A stretch of 17,239 nucleotides of DNA from an uncultured Roseovarius sp. (GCA_934501475.1 CAKSUL010000040.1:1-17239), one strand, 5' to 3'. Shown: positions 1 through 7,261, numbered from the stretch's first letter. Notes: generated by a model not told the origin, from the sequence alone. Made by a program: numbers and translations.

Positions 1-567
1 AAGGCGGTTGACGGGCTGGTCCTTGAGGGCCTGCTTGAGCGGCGTCAGGGCGCGGGCACCTTTGTGCGCCAGCCCTCATTCGACGCCTCGCTGTTCCGGT
101 TCTTTCAGGTGCGCGGCGCGGATGGCGCGGCCCCCTCAATTCCCAGCAGTGAATTGATCCTGCGCGCCCGCACCACCGCCCCGGACGAGGCCGCCACCGC
201 GCTGGGCACGCGGGACGTGATCAAGATCGTGCGCCTGCGCAGCCTGTCGGCGCAGCCGGTCCTGTTCGAGGAAATATACATCCCCGCCCAGCGTTTTGAC
301 GGGCTGGACAGGCTGGAGGACGGCGAGTTCGGCCCGCTGCTCTATCCGTTGTATTTTGAACGCTTCAACACCCTCGTGACCCGCGCCACGGACGATCTGT
401 CCTTTGGCCATGCGGATGCGCAGGTGGCCAGATCGCTTGGCATCAAGGCGGGCGATGCGCTGGCGATCATCCGGCGCACGGCCTTTGACATCAACGCCAC
501 GCCGGTTGAATGGCGCATCGCCCGCGGAAGTGCGGCGCGGTTCCACTATCGCACTGAAATCAAATGA
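1..567 (+). CDS. GntR family (HutC/UTRA-type) transcriptional regulator, 5' end cut by window
   Basis: The frame is open from base 1. It begins inside the winged helix: the first residues (AVDGLVLEGLLERRQGAGTF) match the end of a GntR recognition helix and its wing. The remainder has the look of a UTRA ligand-binding domain: an SSELILRART entry strand, then VIKIVRLRSL, the FEEIYIPAQRF strand, and a closing strand near the C-terminus (VEWRIARGSAARFHYRTEI). About 40-50 N-terminal residues lie outside the window. A GTG at base 64 is only an internal codon. HutC-type regulators are dimeric repressors relieved by a small metabolite. This one ends 34 bp before tctC on the same strand, so it probably controls the TTT operon in response to its substrate. 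The ligand cannot be read from the sequence. Confidence 0.9.
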   Translation, partial: KAVDGLVLEGLLERRQGAGTFVRQPSFDASLFRFFQVRGADGAAPSIPSSELILRARTTAPDEAATALGTRDVIKIVRLRSLSAQPVLFEEIYIPAQRFDGLDRLEDGEFGPLLYPLYFERFNTLVTRATDDLSFGHADAQVARSLGIKAGDALAIIRRTAFDINATPVEWRIARGSAARFHYRTEIK

Positions 568-601
568 CGAAACCATGAAAATTAACGGGAGAGACAAACA
601 G

Positions 602-1558
602 ATGAAACATGTGAAAACACTGATCGGGGCCGGGATCGTCGCGCTGGCCGCCCTGCCGGCGCTGGCCGATTACCCCGAGCGCAACATCGAAATGACCATC
701 CCCGCCGGGGCCGGCGGCGGCACCGATACCAGCGCGCGCAAACTGGCGCTGCTGCTTGAGGAAAAGCTGGGCACATCCATTGCCGTGATCAATGTCGGCG
801 GCGGTGGCGGCTCGGTCGGGGCGTCGCAGTTCATGCAGGCCAAACCGGACGGGTATTCGCTGTTCGCGACATGGAACAGCCCGCTGACCACCGTGCCGCA
901 GGTGCAGAACGTCGCCTATGGCATCGACAGCTTCACGCCGATCGCCTCGACATCGGAAACGGCCTATACCCTGTGCGTCAAGCCCGAGTTCCCCGCCGAA
1001 ACCAGTGAGGAATTCCTGGCCGAGCTGCTCGCCAATCCGGACAAATACACCTATGGCAATGACGGCATCGGCGGCACGATGCAGCTGGCCGCCGAGCGCA
1101 TCTTCCAGGCGCGCGATATCAAGGCCATCGCCATTCCCTTCGGCGGCGCGGGCGAAACCTTGCAGAACTTCCTTGGCAACCATGTCGACATTTATGGCGG
1201 CTCAATCTCGCCGGTGCTGCCCTATGTCGAAAACAACGAGGCCAAATGCCTGGTGGTGACATCGGCCGCGCCGGTGGATGCGTTGCCGCAGGCGGCGGGG
1301 CTGGAAAGCCTGGGACTGGGCGACAAGGAAACGCTGTTGTGGCGCGCCATTCTGGGACCAAAGGGCATGGACCCGGCGATTGTCGAAACCCTTGCCAAGG
1401 TCATTGACGAGTCGGTGAACGATCCGTCCTATGTCGAATTTCTGGCCACCAAGGGCGAAGTGCCCAACGTCGTGACCGGTGCCGATCTGGGCGCGCGTCT
1501 TCAGGCGGAATTCGATGCTCTGGCCATCGTGTCCAAGAACCTTGGCCTGAGCAAATAG
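602..1558 (+). CDS. tctC: Tripartite tricarboxylate transporter substrate-binding protein (TctC family)
   Basis: Periplasmic binding protein of a TTT system, 318 residues, normal for the family. Residues 1-22 form a Sec signal peptide (Lys near the start, hydrophobic core, ALA before Asp23). The mature N-terminus has the TctC pattern PERNIEMTIPAGAGGGTDT, followed by a Gly-rich loop (NVGGGGGSVG) that in this family contacts the carboxylate of the ligand. I chose the ATG at 602 because GGGAGAG at 587-593 sits 8 nt upstream. An in-frame ATG at 575 (MKINGRDKQ...) has no good Shine-Dalgarno and would spoil the signal peptide. The gene ends 1 nt before tctB, so the two are translationally coupled. 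The ligand is unknown: the family binds citrate, other di- and tricarboxylates, terephthalate and other compounds. Confidence 0.93.
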   Translation: MKHVKTLIGAGIVALAALPALADYPERNIEMTIPAGAGGGTDTSARKLALLLEEKLGTSIAVINVGGGGGSVGASQFMQAKPDGYSLFATWNSPLTTVPQVQNVAYGIDSFTPIASTSETAYTLCVKPEFPAETSEEFLAELLANPDKYTYGNDGIGGTMQLAAERIFQARDIKAIAIPFGGAGETLQNFLGNHVDIYGGSISPVLPYVENNEAKCLVVTSAAPVDALPQAAGLESLGLGDKETLLWRAILGPKGMDPAIVETLAKVIDESVNDPSYVEFLATKGEVPNVVTGADLGARLQAEFDALAIVSKNLGLSK

Positions 1559-1559
1559 G

Positions 1560-2009
1560 ATGGAGCGGGGACAGGACATTGTGCTGGGGGCGCTGTTTGC
1601 GGCCATCGGACTGGGCGCTGCATGGATGGCAAGCGCGCATTCCGGGGCGACGGGCGGCTATCCGATGGCGCTTGGCCTGTCCCTTGCCGTCTGCGGGGTG
1701 CTGGTGGCGCTGCGCGGAATCAGATCCATCGGCAGCGCGCGCCGCATCCTGATCGGGCAACCGGCGCAATTCATCCGCGCGCTGATCGCCTGCGTCCTCT
1801 ATGTGGCGCTGATCGTGCCGCTGGGGTTCTATACGGCGTCATTCGTGCTGATGCTGGCGCTGCCTTTTGCGCTGGGGTTCCTGCGCCCGGTCTATACGGG
1901 GATCGTGGCGGTCTGTTTCATCTTCATGGTCTGGGTGGTGTTCACCGCCGTGCTTGAAAAACCGCTCCCGGCTGAGCTGTGGTCGGTGTCGCGCATGGGC
2001 GGGAACTGA
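1560..2009 (+). CDS. tctB: Tripartite tricarboxylate transporter small membrane subunit (TctB family)
   Basis: A 149-residue hydrophobic protein with about four predicted membrane segments: LGALFAAIGLGAAWMA near the N-terminus, MALGLSLAVCGVLVAL, a longer central pair (ALIACVLYVALIVPLGFYTA and VLMLALPFALGF), and a C-terminal segment (IVAVCFIFMVWVVFTAVL). Size, topology and position between tctC and tctA are typical of TctB. The closing sequence VFTAVLEKPLP resembles the conserved TctB C-terminus. ATG 1560 follows the tctC stop with only one base between, and the stop at 2009 is one base before the tctA start. TctB is thought to help assemble the transport channel with TctA, but its exact role is not known. 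Confidence 0.9.
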   Translation: MERGQDIVLGALFAAIGLGAAWMASAHSGATGGYPMALGLSLAVCGVLVALRGIRSIGSARRILIGQPAQFIRALIACVLYVALIVPLGFYTASFVLMLALPFALGFLRPVYTGIVAVCFIFMVWVVFTAVLEKPLPAELWSVSRMGGN

Positions 2010-2010
2010 C

Positions 2011-3504
2011 ATGGACTTCTTTACCAATGCCCTGATTGCGGTGTTCGCCTATGGCCCGCTGGCTGCGATGCTGGGGGCGACGTTGCTGGGGGTGCTGATC
2101 GGCGCGCTGCCCGGATTGAACCCGGTGATGGCCATCGCCCTGCTGCTGCCGCTGACCTATTCGATGGACCCGCTGGTGGCGTTGGGCATGGTTGCGGGCA
2201 TCTATAACGGGTCGATGTATGGCGGCGCGATTCCGGCGATCCTGCTGCGCATCCCCGGCACGCCCGCGTCGATCGCAACCACCTTTGACGGCTTTCCGAT
2301 GGCGGACCGCGGCGAGGCGTCCAAGGCGCTGCGCATCGCGTGCTGGTCCTCGGCCATCGGCGGCATTGCCAGCGCCATCGCGTTGATGACCATCGGGCCG
2401 ATGCTGGCGCGGGTGACGCTGTTCTTCGGTCCGGCCGAATATTTCTGGATTGCCATGTTCGGCATGGCCTCGGTCGGGGTCATGGTGGGCAGCGACCCGG
2501 TCAAGGGGATCATGGCCGCGATCATCGGCCTGTTGATCGGCACCATCGGCATCGATTCGCTGTCGGGGCAGGCGCGCTATACCTTCGGGCAGACATGGCT
2601 GCTGGGCGGGCTTGATCTGGTGGTGGTGCTGGTGGGGCTTTACGCGCTGCCGCCGGTTCTGCAACTGGCCGAGAAATGCGATCTCAGGGGGCTGTCGGGG
2701 GCCGAACTCAGGCTGACGAAAGTGCCCTTTGCCAAGGGCGAGATCCGCAGCCTCATCCCCACATGGATCAGATCATCGCTGATCGGCATCGGCGTGGGTA
2801 TCCTGCCCGGCGCGGGCGGCAATATCGCGGCCTTTCTCAGCTACAACGCCGCCAAGAACGCCTCGGACGATCCCGACAGCTTTGGCAAGGGCAACCCGCA
2901 GGGCGTGGCGGCGGCGGAATGCGGCAACAACGCGGACAACGCGGCGTCGATGATCCCGGCGCTGTCGCTGGGGATTCCGGGCAATGTGGTCGCGGCACTG
3001 GTGCTGAGCGCGCTGACCATCCACGGCCTGCAACCGGGGCCGCAGCTGTTTCACCAGAACCCGGTTCTGGTGGGTGGTTTCATGATCGAGATGCTGCTGA
3101 CCTCGATCCTGATCCTGCTGGTCGGGGGCACGGCGGCGACACGGGTCTTTGCGCAGATCCAGCGCCTTCCGGGGGTGTTGCTGGTGCCGTCGATCCTGGT
3201 GCTGATGTGCGTCGGGGTATATGTGATCAACGGCCGCCCCGTCGATCTGTGGGTGATGCTGGTCGCGGGCGTGGCGGGGTATCTCCTGGAAAAGGTGAAC
3301 GTGCCGCTGGCCCCGATCATCCTGGGCATGATCCTGGGCCCGATGGCCGAACAAAGCGTGCGCCGCGCCCTGTTGATCAGCCGCGGCGACCCGAGCGACC
3401 TGCTGACGCGGCCGATCTCGGCGGTGCTGGCGGCGGCGACCATCGGCATGATCCTGTGGCCGATCTACAAGGCCTTTCGCCGGCGGCGCAGGCAGCTGTT
3501 CTGA
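2011..3504 (+). CDS. tctA: Tripartite tricarboxylate transporter large membrane subunit (TctA family)
   Basis: The 497-residue channel subunit of the TTT system, normal length, with about 11-12 hydrophobic segments. Two pseudo-symmetric family signatures are present. In the first half these are GALPGLNP (residues 31-38) and YNGSMYGGAIPAILLRIPG (65-83). In the second half they are ILPGAGGNIAAFLSYNAAK and NNADNAASMIPALSLGIPG. ATG 2011 was chosen because it is one base after the tctB stop and gives the standard MDFF N-terminus. An upstream in-frame extension to 1867 is only a reading-through of tctB. The gene closes the operon and ends 6 bp from the stop of a convergent minus-strand gene. All signature loops look intact, so I expect a functional transporter. 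Confidence 0.94.
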   Translation: MDFFTNALIAVFAYGPLAAMLGATLLGVLIGALPGLNPVMAIALLLPLTYSMDPLVALGMVAGIYNGSMYGGAIPAILLRIPGTPASIATTFDGFPMADRGEASKALRIACWSSAIGGIASAIALMTIGPMLARVTLFFGPAEYFWIAMFGMASVGVMVGSDPVKGIMAAIIGLLIGTIGIDSLSGQARYTFGQTWLLGGLDLVVVLVGLYALPPVLQLAEKCDLRGLSGAELRLTKVPFAKGEIRSLIPTWIRSSLIGIGVGILPGAGGNIAAFLSYNAAKNASDDPDSFGKGNPQGVAAAECGNNADNAASMIPALSLGIPGNVVAALVLSALTIHGLQPGPQLFHQNPVLVGGFMIEMLLTSILILLVGGTAATRVFAQIQRLPGVLLVPSILVLMCVGVYVINGRPVDLWVMLVAGVAGYLLEKVNVPLAPIILGMILGPMAEQSVRRALLISRGDPSDLLTRPISAVLAAATIGMILWPIYKAFRRRRRQLF

Positions 3505-3523
3505 CCCGGTTCAGCGCGCCGCC
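3482..3523. terminator. Possible hairpin across the convergent tctA / permease-fusion stops
   Basis: GGCGGCGC (3482-3489) can pair with GCGCCGCC (3516-3523), giving an 8-bp all-GC stem over a 26-nt loop that contains both stop codons. There is no T-run on either side, so it is not a classical intrinsic terminator. It is the only symmetric element in the 6-bp gap. Confidence 0.22.
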
Positions 3524-3834
3524 AACAGCCCCTCTTTCCATGCCGTCATGTCGCGGCAGACCGCCTCCAGATCACCCAGATCAAAGCCGTCCGCATGGGC
3601 AAACCCGGCAGCGTGCAGCAACTCGGCCAGGCGCCCGTGATAGCTGGCGCGCTGCCCGGACACGGTCAGGCCATTGGCGTGTTCGAACGCGTCGTTCCAG
3701 CGGATCGCTGCGTCCTCTCTGACACCGGCGGGCAGATCGAGGCGCAGCGATTTGCCCGCCAGCCGCACGGGATATCCGCCCGGCAAGCCATCGGGGCCGG
3801 GCACATGGCCCTGCCACGGTTTGCCGCCCACATA
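3511..3834 (-). pseudogene. Foreign C-terminal gene fragment joined in frame to the permease
   Basis: This is the tail encoded after permease residue 351. It runs from YVGGKPWQGHVPGPDGLPGG through PVRLAGKSLRLDLPAG to a natural-looking end (DMTAWKEGLLAAR, stop). It is soluble and alternates beta and helix propensity, so it cannot be permease sequence. It reads like the C-terminal domain of a cytoplasmic enzyme, perhaps an oxidoreductase, but I do not recognise the family and assign no function. The junction falls between the GCC (Ala351) and TAT (Tyr352) codons at 3834/3835. The stop lies 6 bp from the tctA stop, so this gene end may be the original convergent neighbour of tctA, with the permease as the newcomer. 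Confidence 0.6.
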
Positions 3835-4887
3835 GGCCAGCAGGAACAGCAGGATCACATAGACATAGCCGCGCCGGAACAGGCCCGTGTCGCCGCCCGA
3901 TGCACCGGTATTGCCGCCAATGCGGTCAAAGGGCGAGCTCAGCCAGGCCAGCGCGGCCAGGATGCGCTGCCCGATCCGGCGCAGCAGGCTGCCGCGCGGC
4001 TTGGTGCCCGAGGAACTGGCCGATGTCAGCGTCGAGAGGCCAAAGAACCGGTCATAGATCCAGATCGCCACCAATGCGGCAAAGACCAGCATCACCGACA
4101 GCACCGCCGCAAAGGCCCAGTTCACCAGCTCCTGCACCTGGACGATGATGATCTGCGCCAGCATGGTCTCGCCGCGCCCGCCCAGATAGGCCGGAACGAT
4201 GAAGAACCCCAGCGACGTGATGAAGGTCAGCAGCCCCGCCGCCGCGATCCCCGGCATCGACAGCGGAAAGTCGATCAGCCAGAACCGTTGCGAACGTCTG
4301 GCCCCCATCGCCCCCGCCGCCAGCGACAACCGCCGGTCGATCCCGGCAAGGACGGGCACCATGGTCAGGATCGCCAGCGGCATCATCGCATGGACCATGC
4401 CGATGACGACACCGGTCATGTTATACATCAGCGACAGCGGCTCCTCGGCCATCCCCGATCCGGTCAGGATCGAGTTGATCACCCCGCGATCGCCCAGCAT
4501 GATCATCCACGCAAAGGTCTTGACCAGATACGAGGTCCAGAACGGCAGCAGCACCAGGAACATCCACCTGTTGCGCCGGTTGTTGTCCATCGACGCCAGC
4601 CAAGACGCCACCGGATAGCCCAGCACGACCGAAAAGAACGCCGTGAACAGCGATATCTGAAAGGTGATCCCCAGGATGCGCCAATAGACCGGCGTCCTGG
4701 CAAGGCGCTGATAATGTTCGGGCGTCAGGGCATGGGTCGTTGTGTCCTGAATGCTGAGAACCAGCAGGCGCAGCATCGGAAACAGAAAGAACACCACCAA
4801 AAAAACCAGCGCCGGCACAGCCAGCCAGAGCGGGCCAAACCGCAACCGGCGCCAGAAGTCAGGGAGAGGTATCGTGCCCGCAGCCAT
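3511..4887 (-). CDS. Polyamine-type ABC permease (PotB-like) fused to an unrelated C-terminal tail
   Basis: Residues 1-286 are a normal PotB-type inner-membrane permease. There is a first membrane helix at about 20-45, five further segments, and the cytoplasmic EAA coupling loop at 188-213 (LAAGAMGARRSQRFWLIDFP, then MPGI) that docks on the ATPase. Residues 287-335 are a polar linker. A new hydrophobic stretch (RGYVYVILLFLLA, 339-351) follows and resembles the first helix of a PotC-type permease. After Ala351 the sequence changes abruptly to a soluble, globular-looking 107-residue tail. The 458-residue total is far above the usual 280-300. ATG 4887 overlaps the ATPase stop by one base (TGATG), so the start is firm and translation is coupled. 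The EAA loop and core helices are intact, but the tail makes normal function doubtful. The substrate is presumably a polyamine or related amine, from family only. Confidence 0.75.
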   Translation of the reverse strand: MAAGTIPLPDFWRRLRFGPLWLAVPALVFLVVFFLFPMLRLLVLSIQDTTTHALTPEHYQRLARTPVYWRILGITFQISLFTAFFSVVLGYPVASWLASMDNNRRNRWMFLVLLPFWTSYLVKTFAWMIMLGDRGVINSILTGSGMAEEPLSLMYNMTGVVIGMVHAMMPLAILTMVPVLAGIDRRLSLAAGAMGARRSQRFWLIDFPLSMPGIAAAGLLTFITSLGFFIVPAYLGGRGETMLAQIIIVQVQELVNWAFAAVLSVMLVFAALVAIWIYDRFFGLSTLTSASSSGTKPRGSLLRRIGQRILAALAWLSSPFDRIGGNTGASGGDTGLFRRGYVYVILLFLLAYVGGKPWQGHVPGPDGLPGGYPVRLAGKSLRLDLPAGVREDAAIRWNDAFEHANGLTVSGQRASYHGRLAELLHAAGFAHADGFDLGDLEAVCRDMTAWKEGLLAAR

Positions 4888-5966
4888 CAGAGGATCCTTC
4901 CGTCACTGGCGGTCCAGTGCACGCTGACCTCGTCGCCGGGCGCGGGCAGCGCGGCATGCGAGGCGGAATGGCGGATCGTCAACTCGCTCTTGTCGGCCAG
5001 TTCCAGGATCAGCCGCGTGTCCGAGCCGATATAGACGACGTCGCGCAGGATGGCGCGTGTCTCGTTCATGTCGGGGCCGGTGGCCGCGCCCAGGTGCAGG
5101 TGTTCGGGGCGGATCATCAGGGTATGATCGCCGGAATGGTCTGCATTCCTGTCGCTGATCGGCCCGGTAAAGACGCCAAGCGCGGTTTCGATCTGCGCAT
5201 TGCCATCTGCATCGCGCGCCTTGATCCGCCCGCTCAGCAGGTTGGAATGGCCGATGAATGTCGCGGCAAACAGGGTTTCGGGGTCCGAATAGATCTGCGG
5301 CGGCGTGCCGACCTGTTCGATCTGCGCATGGTTCATCACGCAGATCCGGTCGGACATCACCAGGGCCTCTTCCTGATCATGGGTCACATAGATCAGCGTC
5401 GTGCCGAATTCACGGTGCAGGCGGCGAATCTCAAGCTGCATCGTCTCGCGCAGGGCCTTGTCCAGCGCACCCAGTGGTTCGTCCATCAGGATGATCTCGG
5501 GGCGGAACACGAAACAGCGGGCCAGTGCCACGCGCTGTTGCTGCCCGCCGGACAGTTCCGAGGGAAAGCGGTGCGCAAAATCGTGCAGTTGCACCTTTTC
5601 CAGCGTTTCGTTCACCTGCCGGTCGACATCCGCGCCCTGCACCTTGCGCATCTTCAGGGGGAAGGCGACGTTCTCGGCCACCGTCATATGCGGAAACAGC
5701 GCATAATGCTGAAACACCAGCCCCATGCCGCGATCATGCACCGGCTTGTGGGTCCAGTCCTGCCCATCCACCAGCAACCGGCCGCTGGTTGCGGGGACAA
5801 GGCCGGACACCATCTGCAACAGCGTCGTCTTGCCCGATCCCGACGGGCCGAGCAGGGTCAGGAATTCACCGCTCTGCACCTCGAGATGGGTCGGTTCAAG
5901 CGCGGTGAAACTGCCATAATCCTTGGACAGACCGTCAATCAGGATCTTCGAGGTGTCTTGGGTCAT
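4887..5966 (-). CDS. Polyamine-type ABC transporter ATP-binding protein (PotA-like)
   Basis: A 359-residue ATPase with all ABC motifs: Walker A GPSGSGKTT (residues 40-48), Q-loop in VFQHYALFPHMTV (84-96), signature LSGGQQQRVALAR (138-150), Walker B IILMDEP (158-164), D-loop LGALD, and switch His in VTHDQEEAL. The C-terminal third is a TOBE/OB regulatory domain (LMIRPEHLHLG, then VVYIGSDTRLILEL). This layout is the CUT2/MOI type of PotA, FbpC and MalK. I chose ATG 5966 over 5999 because AGGA lies 5 nt upstream and it gives the usual MTQ N-terminus. The stop overlaps the permease start by one base. It should energise uptake with the adjacent permease. The gene is intact although the genes on both sides are broken. 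Confidence 0.92.
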   Translation of the reverse strand: MTQDTSKILIDGLSKDYGSFTALEPTHLEVQSGEFLTLLGPSGSGKTTLLQMVSGLVPATSGRLLVDGQDWTHKPVHDRGMGLVFQHYALFPHMTVAENVAFPLKMRKVQGADVDRQVNETLEKVQLHDFAHRFPSELSGGQQQRVALARCFVFRPEIILMDEPLGALDKALRETMQLEIRRLHREFGTTLIYVTHDQEEALVMSDRICVMNHAQIEQVGTPPQIYSDPETLFAATFIGHSNLLSGRIKARDADGNAQIETALGVFTGPISDRNADHSGDHTLMIRPEHLHLGAATGPDMNETRAILRDVVYIGSDTRLILELADKSELTIRHSASHAALPAPGDEVSVHWTASDGRIL

Positions 5967-6011
5967 GCGGGTCCTGTGTCCTTGATAGCGTTCCGGCACA
6001 TGCTGAGAGTG

Positions 6012-6038
6012 CCGGCCCCCTGCGTGTCGGGGGGCCGG
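6012..6038 (-). promoter_or_regulatory. GC-rich stem-loop between binding-protein and ATPase genes
   Basis: CCGGCCCCC (6012-6020) and GGGGGCCGG (6030-6038) form a perfect 9-bp stem over a 9-nt loop, in the 99-nt gap between the binding-protein stop and the ATPase start. No T-run follows on the minus strand. Stem-loops at this spot are a known way for ABC operons to stabilise the binding-protein mRNA and lower expression of the downstream membrane subunits. Here the upstream gene is a remnant, so the element may be a relic or may attenuate the ATPase and permease. Confidence 0.6.
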
Positions 6039-6065
6039 AAATGTATTTCTGCCGTCGTGAATGGA

Positions 6066-6572
6066 TCAGGTCAGCAGCCAGACATTGAACCGCTCGGCCA
6101 TATCGGCGCGATTGTCCTGCCACCAGTTCTCATCGGCGATGCGCATCCCCTTGAGGTTGTCGGGCGCCGTGGTCAGGACCTTGGCGCGCTCGGGGTCGAT
6201 ATGATCATACGCCTTGAGGTTGGTCGGGCCATAGGACAGATCGTCGGTGAACAGCGCCTGTTGTTCGGGACGGGCGCAGAAGGCGACAAACTGGCGCGAG
6301 ACGTCGGCCTTCGGGCCGTTCTTGGGCAGGCCCCAGCCTTCGATCGAATAGAGACCCTGGTTCCAGACGATCTGGGCTGGCGCACCGGAATCGATGGCCG
6401 CCTGCAGGCGGGCATTCCAGCCGCTGGTCATGTCGACCTCACCGCTTTGCAGCAATTGCGAGGTCTGCGCGCCGCCGGTCCACCAGACGGCAACCTTGTC
6501 TTTCATCTCGTCCAGCTTGGCAAAGGCGCGGTCCACATCCAGCGGATACAGATCCTCGGGCGCCACGCCGAC
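6066..6572 (-). pseudogene. N-terminally truncated polyamine-type ABC substrate-binding protein
   Basis: About 168 residues matching the C-terminal half of a PotD-like solute-binding protein of about 340-350 residues. Recognisable pieces are GVAPEDLYPLDVDRAFAKLD, VAVWWTGGAQTSQLL, GEVDMTSGWNARL, the hinge sequence GWGLPKNGP, LSYGPTN and the closing ENWWQDNRADMAERF. The signal peptide and the first lobe are absent. Upstream of about 6570 the sequence becomes an enoyl-CoA hydratase in another frame. A GTG at 6566 opens a formal ORF, but it cannot give an exported binding protein. It lies directly upstream of the ATPase and permease, as expected for the first gene of the operon, so it is the cut end of that gene. 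Confidence 0.85.
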
Positions 6573-6699
6573 TGATCAGCCCATAGGAAAACGCCTCATC
6601 GGCGTCCAGCATCCGGCCCGTCAGGGTCAGGTCGATGGCGCGCGCCAGGCCGATGATCTCGCGCATGATCCAGTTGCCGGTCACCGTGGGGATGCCCGA
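6571..6699 (-). pseudogene. Internal fragment of an enoyl-CoA hydratase/isomerase (crotonase family)
   Basis: About 43 residues (GIPTVTGNWIMREIIGLARA, then IDLTLTGRMLDADEAFSYGL, ending IS) match the middle of crotonase-fold hydratases. In that family a conserved helix containing a G-x-x-R-A pattern is followed by LTGR, then DA-EA and GL. Neither the start (oxyanion-hole region) nor the end of the gene is present. The 3' side joins the binding-protein fragment in a different frame near 6570. The 5' side meets a plus-strand oxidase fragment near 6697. It cannot encode an enzyme. The length of about 130 bp is itself notable. Confidence 0.7.
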
Positions 6700-6937
6700 C
6701 ATGCTGCCTGTGATCGGCCCGAGTGCGACCACCGAAGGGCTGTTTCACGCCTTTGGCGGGAGCGGCGGCGGCTTTCAGATTGCGCCGGGCGTCGGGAAGT
6801 GGCTGGCGGGGGCGATCCTGGGTGGTGCCGCGCCAGAGGGGGCCGCGCCCGGGGCGCTCGCACCCTACCGGATCAGCCGCTTTCTGGAGGCACCGGAAGT
6901 CTCGGACAAGATCGGACGTGAATTCGACAGGGCGTGA
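6695..6937 (+). pseudogene. 3' fragment of an FAD-dependent amino-acid/amine oxidase (DAO family)
   Basis: About 80 residues match the C-terminal end of DAO-family flavoproteins (DadA, glycine oxidase, sarcosine oxidase). PDMLPVIGPSATTEGLFHAF and the Gly-rich GGSGGGFQIAPGVGKWLA form the conserved C-terminal FAD-contact region, followed by LAPYRISRF and a natural end at 6937. The Rossmann fold and substrate domain are missing. The open frame extends upstream to 6635, but that part is the reverse complement of the hydratase fragment. It is not a copy of the oxidoreductase at 15584-16915, whose C-terminus (HAMGYCGSGVSMASYLGMRV) is clearly different. The gene end is convergent with ftsB, 24 bp away. 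Confidence 0.75.
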
Positions 6938-6961
6938 AGGGGCGTGAGGAGGGGGACGACG

Positions 6962-7261
6962 TCAACGAATCACGATCTCATCGCCGCGCAGCAGGCCCAG
7001 CACGTTGCGCGCCTGCTCATCCAGCAGGTCGAGGTCCAGATAGGTGTCGGACAGGCGATGGGTCAGGTTCTCCATCCGGTCGACCTGCGCGTTGATCGCC
7101 TCAAGCTGCGATTGCAGGATGATCGACTGGGCGTCGATCTCGGCGCGGCGGAACAGGCCGAAATCCCCCTGCACCGCGGCAAAGGTGAAATAGACGCACA
7201 GCCCGAAGGCGACGATGAAATAGATCAGAACGCCCAATGCGGGCCGCTTCAGGGATGCCAC
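6962..7261 (-). CDS. ftsB: FtsB/DivIC-like septum formation initiator
   Basis: A 99-residue bitopic membrane protein of the divisome. It has a short cytoplasmic N-terminus (ASLKRPA), one membrane helix at about residues 9-29 (GVLIYFIVAFGLCVYFTFAA), then a periplasmic helical coiled-coil stretch (about 40-75) and the family end (LLDEQARNVLGLLRGDEIVI). FtsB links FtsL and FtsQ and helps activate septal peptidoglycan synthesis. I chose GTG 7261 because GAGG lies about 9 nt upstream and it leaves the short basic tail seen in alphaproteobacterial homologues. Longer in-frame extensions run back into the neighbouring promoter region. In related genomes I recall pyruvate dehydrogenase genes following ftsB. 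Here gene fragments follow instead. Confidence 0.88.
   Translation of the reverse strand: MASLKRPALGVLIYFIVAFGLCVYFTFAAVQGDFGLFRRAEIDAQSIILQSQLEAINAQVDRMENLTHRLSDTYLDLDLLDEQARNVLGLLRGDEIVIR

Noticed and set aside
3595..5034. Long plus-strand open frame (479 codons) opposite the ABC permease
   Set aside because: Gln/Arg/His-rich composition with no recognisable domain. It is the antisense shadow of a clear permease with membrane helices and an EAA loop.
4917..6575. Long plus-strand open frame (552 codons) opposite the ATPase and binding-protein remnant
   Set aside because: Antisense of a canonical ABC ATPase with all motifs. The length reflects GC-rich codon usage, not coding.
6635..6937. 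A small intact plus-strand protein spanning the whole open frame
   Set aside because: Its first ~20 residues are the reverse complement of hydratase coding sequence and only the last 80 are oxidase-like, so it is a chance extension of a fragment.
6571..6961. Insertion sequence or phage attachment site as the cause of the scrambled patch
   Set aside because: I see no transposase fragment, terminal inverted repeats, target-site duplication, tRNA end or integrase around any of the joints.
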